From assembly GCF_032854445.1 (NCBI RefSeq), contig NC_088295.1, positions 95,783,805 through 95,847,804 on the forward strand: 64,000 nucleotides of DNA, in the 5' to 3' direction. The first letter of the stretch is position 1; each line of letters opens with the position of its first letter. A program made the translations under genes and the position numbers. Source of the stretch: Liolophura sinensis. Taxonomy: Eukaryota; Mollusca; Polyplacophora; Chitonida; Chitonidae. Below are positions 48,220 to 59,874 of the stretch, in pieces. The notes below the pieces were generated by a model. The model saw nothing but the letters and a program-made list of their open reading frames with translations. It was not told the origin of the DNA and did no database searches.

Positions 48220-48560
48220 TACACATGATTGGTCCTAAATACACATAATGGAGTCTTTATACACACGATTGGTTCTAAATACAGATGATGGGTTCTACAG
48301 GTACGCGATTGGCGCTAAAGACACATGGTGGGTTCAACATACACATAATTGGGTCTAAATACACACACGATCAGTTCGGCACGAACATTATTGGTCCAAA
48401 TTACGCATAAAGGCACATGAAGGTGTACGTTACTACCATGAAAGCACATGAAGGTATATGAAGGTGTACATCACTACCATGAAGGTGCATAAAAGTGTTC
48501 ATCACTATCATAAAGGTGTACCTCACTACCATGAAGGCACATCATAATGATGTAGACCTT
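48220..48560. repeat. Two short diverged arrays
   Basis: 48220-48390 holds about six loose copies of a ~27-bp unit (acacatgattggtcctaaat). 48405-48560 holds copies of a ~30-bp unit (cactaccatgaaggcacatg). Confidence 0.75.
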
Positions 48561-48579
48561 TATGTCTAACGTCCCAATG

Positions 48580-51500
48580 TTTCAGGATATATATGCACGG
48601 ATACCTCACGCTATGGTGGTGTCAGAATATATACGCACGTATGTCACCCGTTAAGGTGAGTCAAAATATATATTCAATTATGCCTCACGCTCTGGTGTGT
48701 ACGAATATATATGGACGTATGTCTCCCCTAAAGGTGAGTCAAAATACATATTCACGCATGTCTCACGCTAAGGTGAGTCAAAATAAATATACACGTGTAG
48801 CTCACGTTATTAAGGTGAGTCAGAAGATATATGCACGTATGCCTCACGCTCTGGTGTGTCAGGATATATATGCACCTGTGCCTCATGCTCTGGTGTGTCA
48901 GGATATTATATGCACCTATGTCTCACGCTCTGGTGTGTGAGAATATATATGCACGTAGGCCTCACGCTCTGGTGAATCAGATTATACACGCACGTGTGTC
49001 TCAGATTAGATATGCACGTATGCCTCGCGCTGGTGTGTCAGAAAATGCACGTATGCCTCACGCTCTGGTGTGTCATAATGTATTTGCACCTATGCCTCAC
49101 GCTCTATAGGATATATATGCACGTTTATACATACTGGTGAGTCAATATATATATATATATATACTTTATGTCTCACGCTCTGGTGTGTCAGAATATATAT
49201 CCACGTATGCTTCACGCTCTGGTGTGTCAAGATATACATGCATGTATGTCTCACACTCTAGTGTGTCAGAATACACATGTACGTATATCTCAAGGTGTGT
49301 CGGAATATATATGCACGTATGCCTCATTCTAAGGAGTTTCACAATATATCTATACATATGCATCACGATCTGGTGTGTCACGATATATATTCACGTCTGT
49401 CTTACGCTCTGGTGAATCAGGATATTCACCAGAAGCACATGTGCCTCACCCTCTGGTGTGTCAGTATATATATTCTTGTGTGTCTCACGGTAAGGTGAGT
49501 CAGAATACATATGTACCTATGCCTCACGATCTGGTGTGTCACGATATATATGCACCTGTGCCTCACTCTAGGGTGAGTCAGAATATATATGCACGTATGT
49601 CTCCCCCTAAGGTAAGTAAACTATATATTCACCTATGCCTCACGATCTGGTGTGTCACGATATATATGCACGAGTGCCTCTCGCTAGGGTGAGTCAGAAT
49701 ATATATGCACGTATGTCTTCCCCTATGGTAAGTAAAATATATATTCACGTATGCCTCATGCTCTGGTGTGTCACTATATATATGCACGTGTGTCTCACGC
49801 TGCGGTGAGTGAGAATATATATGCACGTGTGCCTCACGCTCTAGTGTGTCGGAATATACTTGCACATGTGCTTCGCGCTTCGGTGTGTCAGGATACACAT
49901 GAACGTATGTCTCACGCTCTGGTGCGTCAGGATATACATGCACGTTTGTCTCACGTTCTGGTGTGTCAAGATATATATTCACGTGTGTCACACGGTAAGG
50001 TGAGTCAGAATATATATGTACCTATCCCTCCCGATCTGGTGTGTCACGATATATACGCAAGTATGTTCACGCTCTGGTGTGTCATGATATATACTCACCT
50101 GTGTTTCACGCTAAGGTGACTCAGAATATATATGCACGTATGCCTTACGCTCTGGTGTGTCAGAATGTACGTGCACGTATGTTCACGCCCTAATGTGTCA
50201 GGATGTATATGCACGTGTGCTTCACCTTTTGGTGTGTCAGGATATACATGTACGTATGCCTCAGGCTCAGGTGCGTCCGGTCATACATTCACGTATGCCT
50301 CATCCTCAGGTGTGTCAGGATATATATATACACGTATGTCTCACACTCTAGTGTGTCAGGATGTACATGCACGTATGTCTCACGTATCCACGTATGCCTG
50401 ACGCTCTGGTGTGTCCGTTTATACATTTACGTATGCCTCATTCTTAGGTTGTCAAAACATATATATACGATCTGGTGTGTTAGGACATACATGCACGTAT
50501 GTCTCACGCTTTGGTGTGTCAGGATAGACCTGCACGTATGTCTCCCGCTAAGGTGAGTCAAAATATATATTTACGTATGCCTCACGATCAGGTGTGTCAC
50601 GATATATATGCACGTATGCCTCCCGCTAAGGTGAGTGAGAATATATATTCACGTATGCCTCACGGTCTGGTGTCTCAGGATATACATGTCCGGACACACG
50701 TGCAGGTCTGTCTCACGCTCTGGTGTGTCAGGATATACGTGCACGTATGTCTCACGCTCTAGTGAGTCAGAATATATACGCACGTGCGCCTCTTGCTCTG
50801 GTGTGTCAGGATATATATGCACTTATGCTTTACGCTCTGTTGTGTCAGGATATATATGCACGTATGTCTCATGCTCTGTTGTGTCAGGATATACGTGCAC
50901 GTATGTCTCACGCTCTAGTGAGTCAGAATATATATGCACGTATGCCTCACGCTCTGGTGTGTCAGAATATATATGCACGTATATCTCACGCTCCGGTTAA
51001 TCAGGATATACATGCACGTATCCCTCACGCTCTGTTGTGTCAGGATATATATTTACTTATGTCCCACGTTAAGTTGAGCATAATACATATGGACTTATGC
51101 CTGACGATTTGGTGTCTCAGAATACATGCGTATATGTCTTGCACCAAGGTGGGTCAGAATATATATGCACGTGCGTCTCATTTTCTGGTATGCAAGAATA
51201 TATATACACGTGTGGCTCCCGTTATTAAGGTGAATCGGAATATATATGCACCTATGCCTAAGGCTCTAGTGTGTCAGGATATATATGCACGTATGCTTTA
51301 CGCTCTGTTGTGTCAGGATATATATGCACGTATGTCTCGTGCTCTGGTGTGTCAGGATATATGTGCACGTATGCCTCATGCTCTGGAGCACGTATATATA
51401 TACTAGTGAGTTTATATGCACCTATGTCTCACGCTCTGGTGTGTGAGAATATATATGCACGTAGGCCTCACGCTCTGTTGAATCAGAATATACATGCACG

Positions 51501-51925
51501 TGTGTCTCACGCTCTGGTGTATCAGATTAGATATGCACGTATGCCTCGCGCTGGTGTGTCAGAAGATGCACGTATGCCTCATGCTCTGGTGTGTCAAAAT
51601 ATATTTGCACGTATGTCTCATGCACTGGTGTGTCAGGATATATATACACATTTATATATACTGGTGAGTCAGAATATATATATACCTATGTCTTACGCTC
51701 TGGTATATGAGAATATATATGCACGTAGGCCTCACGCTCTGGTGTATCAGAAAATATATGCACATATGCCTCACTCTCTGGTGTGTCAAAATATATATGC
51801 ACGTATGTCTCACGCTGTGGTGTGTCAGGATATATATGCACGTATGTCTCACGCTGTGGTGTGTCAGGATATATATGCACGTATGTCTCACGCTGTGGTG
51901 TGTCAGGATATTTATGCACGTTTAT
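48580..51925. repeat. Large minisatellite array, 39-bp unit (3.3 kb)
   Basis: About 85 copies of a 39-bp unit (cacgtatgcctcacgctctg then gtgtgtcaggatatatatg). Subtypes with ctaaggtgagtca and ctctggtgtgtca are mixed, and the right end is most homogeneous. ORFs in all frames and on both strands are artefacts. Note that the subtype aaggtgagtc matches a 5' splice site consensus. Confidence 0.96.
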
Positions 51926-51934
51926 ATATACATA

Positions 51935-51998
<64 letters not shown>

Positions 51999-52000
51999 CA
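51926..52000. repeat. (AT)n microsatellite
   Basis: A run of AT dinucleotides at the right end of the 39-bp array, followed by acacacacg. Confidence 0.95.
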
Positions 52001-52019
52001 CACACGTGTTTTTATTATG

Positions 52020-52337
52020 TTACTGATGTCACATGAACTGATAATCTTGATGTACGGATAATATAACGAGTTCATAGTGTCGCATGTGTTGCTAATATCA
52101 CACAATTTGATAATGTCACATATGATGATAATGTCACATGCGTTGTTAACCTCACAGGTCTTCATAACGTCACGTGTTGATAATGTCTCTGTGTTGCATG
52201 TGTTGATGATGTTACACGTGATGATGTTACAGTTGTTGATAATGTTACGTGTTCATAATGTTTGGTGCGCTGATAATGTTACGTGTATTGATAATGTGGC
52301 GTTTGTTGATAATATCACATGTATTGATAATGGCACA
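52020..52337. repeat. Diverged left part of the 34-bp array
   Basis: Irregular copies of gttgataatgtcacatgtg-like sequence, older than the homogeneous part at 52515-53352 and separated from it by a SINE. Confidence 0.8.
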
Positions 52338-52513
52338 AGGATATTTCACTTATACAACGACGAGCAGCATTGTGGTGGGAGGAAACCTTACAAAGCCCGG
52401 AGGAACTGCCGACCATCTGCAGATTGCTGACAGATCTTCCCACGTACGGCCGGAGAGGAAGCCAACATGAGCCGGGCTTGAACTCACAGCGACCGCACTG
52501 GTGGAGGCCCCTG
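52338..52513 (-). mobile_element. SINE (family 1), inserted in the 34-bp array
   Basis: Reverse copy without TTTA tail: starts at aggatatttcacttatacaa, continues through ccacgtacggccggagagga and ggcttgaactcacagcgacc, and ends in the head remnant ggaggcccctggg. Confidence 0.83.
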
Positions 52514-52514
52514 G

Positions 52515-53352
52515 GTTATGTGTGTTGATATTGTTACTTGTGTTTATAATGTTATGTGTTGACAATGTTACATGTATTTATAATGTTATGAATTGACAAT
52601 GTTACATGTATTTATAATGTTATGAATTGACAATGTTACATGTATTTATAATGTTATGTGTTGACAATGTTACATGTATTTATAATGTTATGTGTTGACA
52701 ATGTTACATGTATTTATAATGTTATGCGTTGACAATGTTACATGTATTTATAATGTTATGTATTGACAATGTTACATGTATTTATAATGTTATGTGTTGA
52801 CAATGTTACATGTATTTATAATGTTGTGTTGACAATGTTACATGTATTTATAATGTTATGTGTTGACAATGTTACATGTGTTTATAATGTTATGTGTTGA
52901 CAATGTTACATGTGTTTATAATGTTATGAATTGACAATGTTACTTGTGTTTATAATGTTATGTGTTGACAATGTTACATGTATTTATAATGTTATGTGTT
53001 GACAATGTTACGTGTTTATAATGTTATGAATTGACAATGTTACATGTATTTATAATGTTATGTGTTGACAATGTTACATGTGTTTATGTTGTGTTGACAA
53101 TGTTACATGTGTTTATAATGTTATGTGTTGACAATGTTACATGTGTTTATGTTATGTGTTGACAATGTTACTTGTGTTTATAATGTTATGTGTTGACAAT
53201 GTTACATGTATTGATAATGTTATGTGTTGACAATGTTACATGTGTTTATAATGTTATGTGTTGACAATGTTACATGTGTTTATAATGTTATGTGTTGACA
53301 ATGTTACATGTGTTTATAATGTTATGTGTTGACAATGTTACATGTGTTGTAT
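52515..53352. repeat. Minisatellite array, 34-bp unit
   Basis: About 25 highly similar copies of gttgacaatgttacatgta followed by tttataatgttatgt. Homogeneity suggests recent expansion. Confidence 0.95.
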
Positions 53353-53427
53353 AAGAATGTCTAATAAAGGTTGTTCAGCATGGAAAGTTCCTGATTAAAA
53401 ATTACTCTCGTATTTTATTCATAGCAG

Positions 53428-53705
53428 CACCCATGTATTTGATTTTTTTTTTGATTGGTGTTTAACGCCGTACTCAGGAATATTTCACTTATACGACGGC
53501 GGCCAGCATTGTGGTGGGTTGAAACCGTGCATAACGCGTGGGAAACCCACGACCATTCGCAGGTAACTGCAGACCTTCCCACATATGGCCGGAGAGGAAG
53601 CCAGCATGAAATGGACTTGAACTCACGGCCACCGCATTGGTGAGAGACTCCTGCGTCATCACGCTGCGCTAGCGCGCTAACCAACTGAGCCACCCATGTA
53701 TTTGA
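53428..53705 (-). mobile_element. Complete SINE (family 1) with 15-bp target duplication
   Basis: Body about 53443-53690, reverse orientation: T-rich tail, ggtgtttaacgccgtactca, cacttatacgacggcggcca, and a head whose complement reads tggctcagttggttagcg (box A-like). Flanking copies of cacccatgtatttga at 53428-53442 and 53691-53705 form a perfect target duplication. Confidence 0.92.
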
Positions 53706-55388
53706 ACTGAGTTGTTTGTCAAAGTGGTGGTTGCCGTGACGCCTGGACAGGGACGACGTGGGCCCTAAGTGTATGCCATGGGAGGGCGTGTATAATAAGC
53801 GACCACTGGGAGAAACAACCAACGGAAAACCCCCAACATCTTTCAATATTTCCACGTTCATTTCCTTGTATAGGGAGGGAAGTGTTGCTATTTTTTATTC
53901 CCCATTAGACTATGGTTTTGAAGCACTTGAGGGCAATTGCCATAGTGTTGTTACATGCCTCACAGCGTAACACCCGGCGTGTAACCATTGTGATGTGTGT
54001 TTCCACATGATGTGGATAAAGGATGTAATCATACGCTCTTCCCCCGGGGGGAAATGCCCCACTCCACTCCTCCAAATGCGGCTTGTGTGTCACACAGCTT
54101 ACCAGTTACCTGCCACACGCCGCTAGATTAGATAAATGTGATTGCATATTCCAGTACAGGTAGACTATATTATCTCTCATAGTTTATAAATGAGTACAAA
54201 AGTACATAAAATCGTGTGCGTATATTTAGCCACACAGCGTGTTGTGAAGGCCTGTAGATGCAAATAGAGCTCCGTGACCCTGCAGTCACACGTGCTAAGA
54301 CGCTTCCATCACCGAAAGTCTACAACACTTCAGACAACTTCAGCCAGGCCGTCACTGATCAGTGACCGCTGATCAGTCTGTGGGTGAGACTACTGCGGAC
54401 AGATCCACTGAGCCACGCATATCCAAGACCCACCATACACCATCCAAACCCCAAACCCTACCCCAACTCCTCAAACCCGCTCCTTTGTCTACCTACGAAG
54501 TGTGGGTTTTCCCGCGGGCGATTCACCAGACGTAGCTGAGTGCAAGCGGAAAATCGCATCGCAGCATCAACAGGTGAGTCGAGCTGTAGCCATGTTTACA
54601 GTTACACGCCAGCTGTAGTTTTGTAATTAACAAGCTGATAGGATATTAAAAGAGCGTTAAGCTAATAATCAGTTACTATTACCTAGGATTGTGCCCGAGC
54701 AGAACCTGCAGTATGTTCGGTAGAGAACTGTAACATCACGCTTCGCTGGATCGTGCTCACTGGAAAGGTATATACACATATAAAGCTGTAAAGGTTTGTA
54801 AGGTTTCATAGAAAATGCTTATTGCCGAGCACATTCCCACCGATTCCATGTGCACACTGATTTACAGACGCAGATGTCGTAGGTAACATCTGAGCCCTCA
54901 ATGGCCAGGGTGTCTCACAGACGGGATGGCGAACTCCGCTCGGTAACCCGTCATGCGTACAAGTTATACAGGTCAGCCACGTATAAATAAATGTATATAG
55001 ATGTATATTCAGCTGTAATGTAGCGTGGGACCCGGGAACAGTTGAGTACAAAGTCACTTAACTTGGCTGTATGATACGGTGCTATAAGCAGGCTAAAAAC
55101 TGATATGTATAATAATGTATAACAGGAAGGGACTGCAGTCATGGAGCGAGCGAAGCGTGTCGGTGCTTACGGGTATACTAGGTGGAGCCTGCAGCAGTGA
55201 GTTATCACGCGACAGTCACGACAATCAAGCCAGGGCGAGCAGTTGATATTGAATAAATAAATACAAAACATTATATCATATTTTTTACCCAGAGGTATGA
55301 GCGTTCACCTGGTAAACGATTGACTCGGTGTACGACAAATGGAGGCGCGTTTGCCACACCTCCTTCCTGTCGGTCTTAGATAATAGTG
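53706..55388. other. Single-copy region upstream of the EF-hand gene
   Basis: No array or coding exon recognised. It contains one strong splice donor (see the putative 5'UTR exon ending at 54573) and a C-rich stretch at 54420-54485. Confidence 0.4.
54490..54573 (+). other. Putative non-coding 5' exon ending at a consensus donor
   Basis: The sequence gcagcatcaacag|gtgagtc is a perfect CAG|GTGAGT donor in single-copy DNA on the same strand as the EF-hand gene. That gene has an acceptor-like gtgctcacag|aaatccc just 45 bp before its ATG. A 5'UTR exon here with a 4.5-kb intron would fit. The exon start is a guess. Confidence 0.3.
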
Positions 55389-55650
55389 GGGCCTCCGTGG
55401 CTCAGTCGGTTAGCACGCTAGCGCAGCGTAATGACCCAGGAGTCTTTCCCCAATGCGGTCGCTGTGAGTTCAAGTCCAACTCATGCTGGCTTCCTCTCCG
55501 GCCGTACGTGGGAAGGTCTGCCAGCAACCTGCAGATGGTCGTGGGTTTCCCCCGGGCTGTGCCCGGTTTCCTTCCACCTTAATGCTGCCCGCCGTCGTAT
55601 AAGTGAAATATTCTTGAGTACGGCGTAAAACATCAATCAAATAAATAAAT
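55389..55650 (+). mobile_element. Complete SINE (family 1), plus orientation
   Basis: Best copy for the family structure. The tRNA-related head gcctccgtggctcagtcggt (box A-like) is followed by box-B-like gtgagttcaagtccaact, the central body ccgtacgtgggaaggtctgc, and the 3' end cgtataagtgaaatattctt with gagtacggcgtaaaaca and AAAT repeats. The tRNA-derived promoter is for RNA polymerase III. Confidence 0.93.
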
Positions 55651-56084
55651 ACTTAGATAATACATGGTGACACATGGCGACACAGCAAAATTACAAGATA
55701 ATACATGGCGATTCAGCAAGATTACATTTCAGACATGTCCAGCCCGTGAGTTCTAAAGGGATAATGTTATAGTTTTCTTTGAGTAAATCTCTCATTTCGA
55801 GTTCATTACCATGCGTGACTTTTTTTATTGAGCCTTGTACATGGCATCGATACTAGAAGATAACCCAATATTTCGTCAACTGCATGTTATCTATGCCTAT
55901 TGTTCAGACATACGGTCAGATAAGAGCATACTCCGTACAGTGCAAGTGCCGCTCTTCACGCATGCTTTACCTTTGGATACTGTGCGACACACGTACGTAA
56001 GCTCGTTTAGGCTAGCCTCACCGTTGGAGTCCTGTTGAGGAATTATTTCATCAGCATTCAGCAATGAAATAGCTTGACGTGTTG

Positions 56085-56182
56085 GTCATAGAATATGTTA
56101 TGGATACACATAGAATATGTTATGGATACACATAGAATATGTTATGGATACACATAGAATATGTTATGGATACACATAGATA
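56085..56182. repeat. Four copies of a 22-bp unit
   Basis: Tandem acatagaatatgttatggat at 22-bp spacing, essentially perfect. Confidence 0.9.
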
Positions 56183-57099
56183 ACGAGAATATCTATGAAG
56201 TATAGACAAAGGTTGAGACAGAGTTTTTGTGTTTTCTGATATCATGTCCTGCCTCATCACCGTGCCCCAGTGACCTCCGCGTTGTTCAAGATTTCTGTAC
56301 GCATTTCGCTAGTTGTATCAGTGATCTAAAGCGAACGTAGAGAGTGGCGCATGTGCTATAAAGAACATGATACGGGAGTAGGGTAGGCTCTAGGTGCTGT
56401 CATTATCGGAACACGCTGATTAAGATTTGCTTTTAATGATATGCTTGTCAAAACGAGAATCATGAATGTCCTTTCGATTTATCCAATGAAAATATAGAGT
56501 GCGGGAAAGCCAACAATTCGAATCATACAAGCCGTTTGCTGTGTGTATGTAACCGTTTTAGCTGTGTTTTCATACAGCTGTGTTTAACATACTAACAGGG
56601 CATAGCACAAAACACGCTATTTTCTGTTGTCGCAACTCATACCTGCTGCTCAGTACATGTGTGGTTCAGTATACGTGTTATGTTATTTGACTCCACATGC
56701 AAAGGAGACTGTACATATATATAATACATCATATTTCTTAAAAATAACATGAAGTTTGAAACTGCAACAAAACTTGCAACAATCTGTGACACTGGATTAA
56801 AGTCTTAGTGTGTCATATACATGTATATAGAGCATGGTGAGAGAAAAGACGAGCGATGTAAACAATTTCTTCTTTATTCCATACATATATACCTGTCTAT
56901 TAATTTGCTCTGCAAAAAAGCTGAAACACTGAAAAAGAAATTTACACAATGAGTATACATTAAGGGAGCGGAACAAATGGGTTAACAACACGACAATGTA
57001 CGACACATAAAGTATATAAAATTTATATTAAGAGACAACATATAGGTATTACATTTATTCACTAACTTGCCGTACCCAGTGGTTAACAGAAAGAACTGG
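56183..57099. other. Single-copy AT-rich region
   Basis: No gene or repeat family recognised. Possibly intronic for the EF-hand gene. Confidence 0.4.
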
Positions 57100-58640
57100 T
57101 TTTCACAGGAATGACCTGGATGAACAGTTAAATGCCGTCATGTGAAATCTAAATCTACGTGTTGTGGTTCCCATGGGTGAACGCAACTCGTGGATTAAGG
57201 ATACTTTGAGTTTTATATAAAAGTATATAAATCAAGAGATAAGACGTGTTATAACGTGGTACATCGCTATATGTACAAAAAGGGGCTTGAAAAACACGAT
57301 CTGGGACGTACCAGCTATTGCTATATAGCATCGGAACCCACGTGATGGTGTTTGGGTGAGCAAAACACGTGGATTAACAACTCTTAACTTTATCACACAT
57401 AAATCAGGCGTGTTATGACGCCGCATATCGCCAAAGATCAGAGAAAAACAAAATGAGGCTTAAAGACATGAACTGGAATGTACAAGGTAATGTAATACAT
57501 GAATTCTGAACCCACGTGATGGTGTTTGGGTGAGCAGAACACGTGGATTAACAACTCTTTTTTTATATATATTTATTTATTTATTTGATTGGTGTTTTCC
57601 GCCGTACTCAAGAATATTTCATTTATACGACGGCGGCCAGCCTAACGTGTGGATTAAGAGCACTCCGATTTTTGACATATGTATATGTATGAATGTCAAG
57701 TATATATGAATACATCAAGAGATAAAACATGCGTTTTAGTGACCTGTATCGCTATTAGTAAATTAAAAGAAATCTGGTTTCAAGTCATGACCTGGGATAT
57801 ACAATCACGTGCTATACGAAATATTAATCCACGTGTTCGTATGAAACATACATGATACCGTATATAATAGGCAAAAATTATGAGTTTAATTATCGTCTGT
57901 GATATACTAAAGTTTTGCAATGTTATATGACATCTGCATTCGAGTGTTCAGGACAAAGCACGTGCAGAAGTTTTATGATATACAGAGCGAACTGATAATC
58001 ATAAATGGTGATATACAGTCGATCATTATATAAAATCGGAATCTTCGATTGCGGTTTTATAGGGTAAAGGACGTGGCGATGTTTGACATATAAGATATAC
58101 ATAAGAGATACACAAGACAATATTTTTACATTTGTCTTTACTAAATCGGTCCAACGCTGTATTTAATAGGTGTTAGAGTCATACACCGTTTGATACACAG
58201 GTTATATCTGAATCTGTCTTGAATGTCATGAGAGGGAACAACCGGAGTACGAACACACAGATGTGTAAAGTACGAGGTATGTATTATTAAGAAGTGACAC
58301 ACGGCTTTCACACTTTCACTTTTTTGGTCTTTGACGCTGTAATTGGTAAGAGAAAAAAATACATTTCACAGTCATAATCCTTGTATGTTCGTGTTTTATC
58401 AAATCTTAATCCACGTGTTGAGCATGTGTGACGGCATCACGTGGAATGAGAACAGAGCGATGTGTGATTATGGTATGAGAAAAAAAAGACACGAGTTTTG
58501 CAGTCAGAATCTGTGATATTACATGCTTAATATTAGTTTGAAAAGGAAATCTGAATCCATGCCTGGGTTGAAAATTTAGTTGCCGAAACACTTGGGTTGA
58601 ACACCACGAGGGGGTCTCCGAATTTGTGTTTTAAAAAAAT
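57100..58640. repeat. Decayed tandem repeat with ~180-190-bp period
   Basis: Diverged segments recur with the same order of motifs: ccacgtgatggtgtttgggt and cacgtggattaacaactctt at about 57338-57385 and 57510-57560, related forms at 57165-57200, 57640-57665, 57815 and 58390-58445, each followed by atcaagagataa(a)ac-like, cgcatatcgc-like and gacctggga-like elements. An old array, now 60-80% similar by eye, disrupted by a SINE tail. Confidence 0.6.
57562..57641 (-). mobile_element. SINE 3'-tail fragment (family 1)
   Basis: TTTA repeats, gattggtgttttccgccgta and catttatacgacggcggcca; truncated, inside the decayed 185-bp repeat. Confidence 0.8.
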
Positions 58641-59131
58641 ACAGGCCTGATAACTAGTATTCTTTTATGTGCTTTTGGTACATTACTTGTGGTAATGGGT
58701 CACATACTAAGTAAATGTAGACGGCATATGTACCGCGTGTTTAAGACATATAAGCAGGATAATAACTCATCTGTGAGAGGGTCTTACATGTGGCAACATA
58801 CCTTGTTTAATGCAACAGCAATAATTTAATTGTTTTGTACAGGTATCATACTTGAAAACACAATGAAAACGCTTATTTTACACACACAACAAACGGTTGT
58901 ATGAACCGAGTTGTTGACTTTCCCGCGCTGCGTATTTTCATTGGATAATACAGAGACATTCATGAGCCTCATTTCTGACCTGGAAAGTCAAATACCGGCT
59001 TTGATACCATAGAAAAAGCCTGCTCAATTTTAGTCATCTAACTATTTGATAAAAAAATACATTGTTGTCTCTGTTTTGTGCTCACAGAAATCCCATCCGG
59101 AGAGGACAAGGGTCTGTTATAAATATTGAAG
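58641..59131. promoter_or_regulatory. Upstream/5'UTR of the EF-hand gene
   Basis: Single-copy sequence. An acceptor-like gtctctgttttgtgctcacag ends at about 59088, so the bases from there to 59131 are probably 5'UTR of the coding exon. An in-frame TAA at 59120-59122 confirms that translation starts at 59132. Confidence 0.45.
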
Positions 59132-59704
59132 ATGAGCAAGTCGAGACTTCAAGCGAAGTGGCGAAACTTTTTTTGTATGTTGGACGAAGATGGTGACGAG
59201 CAGATTACAGTGGAAGATTTTGGCCTAAAGGCTCAGCGGATCATAGACAGTTACGGACTGGAAGAGCTGCTCAGAGTGAGGTGCACACAGATCCTATTGA
59301 GGTGGTGGCACATCTGCCAGGATCTCCTTGGAGATCCGAAACCCAAGAAAGTCTCCAAACAGCAGTTTGTGGAAATCTTGAGCAAGCTTTACTGCACTGA
59401 CAAAGATAAACTGGAGCAGACTATGAGGGAATTGAGCATGTATCTATTCGATCTGATGGACGCGGATGGGGACGGGTCGATTACGTCGGACGAACTAGAC
59501 AAGATGAACAAATGCTTAGGGATGAAGAACAGCTCACTGAACGCCGCCATCTTTGACGCCTGGGACGAGGATCAAGACGGTGAAATCTCGCGACAGGAGT
59601 ATTCAACAGGCATGATAGCTTATCTGACCAGTAATGACCCACAGAATGACTATGGCTTTGTGTTTCAGTATGAGCAAAACGTGATCCACAACAAGAGAAG
59701 ATAA
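59132..59704 (+). CDS. EF-hand calcium-binding protein, sarcoplasmic calcium-binding protein / calexcitin-like (190 aa)
   Basis: Uninterrupted 190-codon frame starting at ATG with A at -3. EF-hand loops: EF1 at 18-29 (DEDGDEQITVED, with Glu instead of Gly at loop position 6 and Asp at position 12), EF3 at 110-121 (DADGDGSITSDE, canonical), EF4 at 145-156 (DEDQDGEISRQE, canonical). The expected second loop (about 67-79, GDPKPKKVSKQQF) has lost its ligands. Length, the spacing of loops, the Trp-rich segment between EF1 and EF2 (LLRWWHIC) and the C-terminal SNDPQNDYGFVF block fit invertebrate SCPs and calexcitins, cytosolic Ca2+ buffers or sensors of muscle and neurons. No signal peptide or TM. 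The coding region lacks introns, unusual for this family and possibly a retrocopy, although the upstream acceptor argues for a UTR intron. Confidence 0.9.
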   Translation: MSKSRLQAKWRNFFCMLDEDGDEQITVEDFGLKAQRIIDSYGLEELLRVRCTQILLRWWHICQDLLGDPKPKKVSKQQFVEILSKLYCTDKDKLEQTMRELSMYLFDLMDADGDGSITSDELDKMNKCLGMKNSSLNAAIFDAWDEDQDGEISRQEYSTGMIAYLTSNDPQNDYGFVFQYEQNVIHNKRR

Positions 59705-59874
59705 ATGTCCATTTCATCCGCTCGTACAAGGATCTGTAGACTGACTATCATATATGCTGGACCTGTACAATATCGTGCAAAACTCAACCATGGGTGTCGT
59801 CGTGCTAAATCATCTGCTCATTCCCACTCTGCTCAACTGATTTACCTGTCGTCAAAGCCAAAATCAACTCCACA

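Noticed and set aside
55391-55480. tRNA gene at the SINE head
   Set aside because: It has box A and box B resemblance but is the head of a SINE family present many times here, with body and tail attached.
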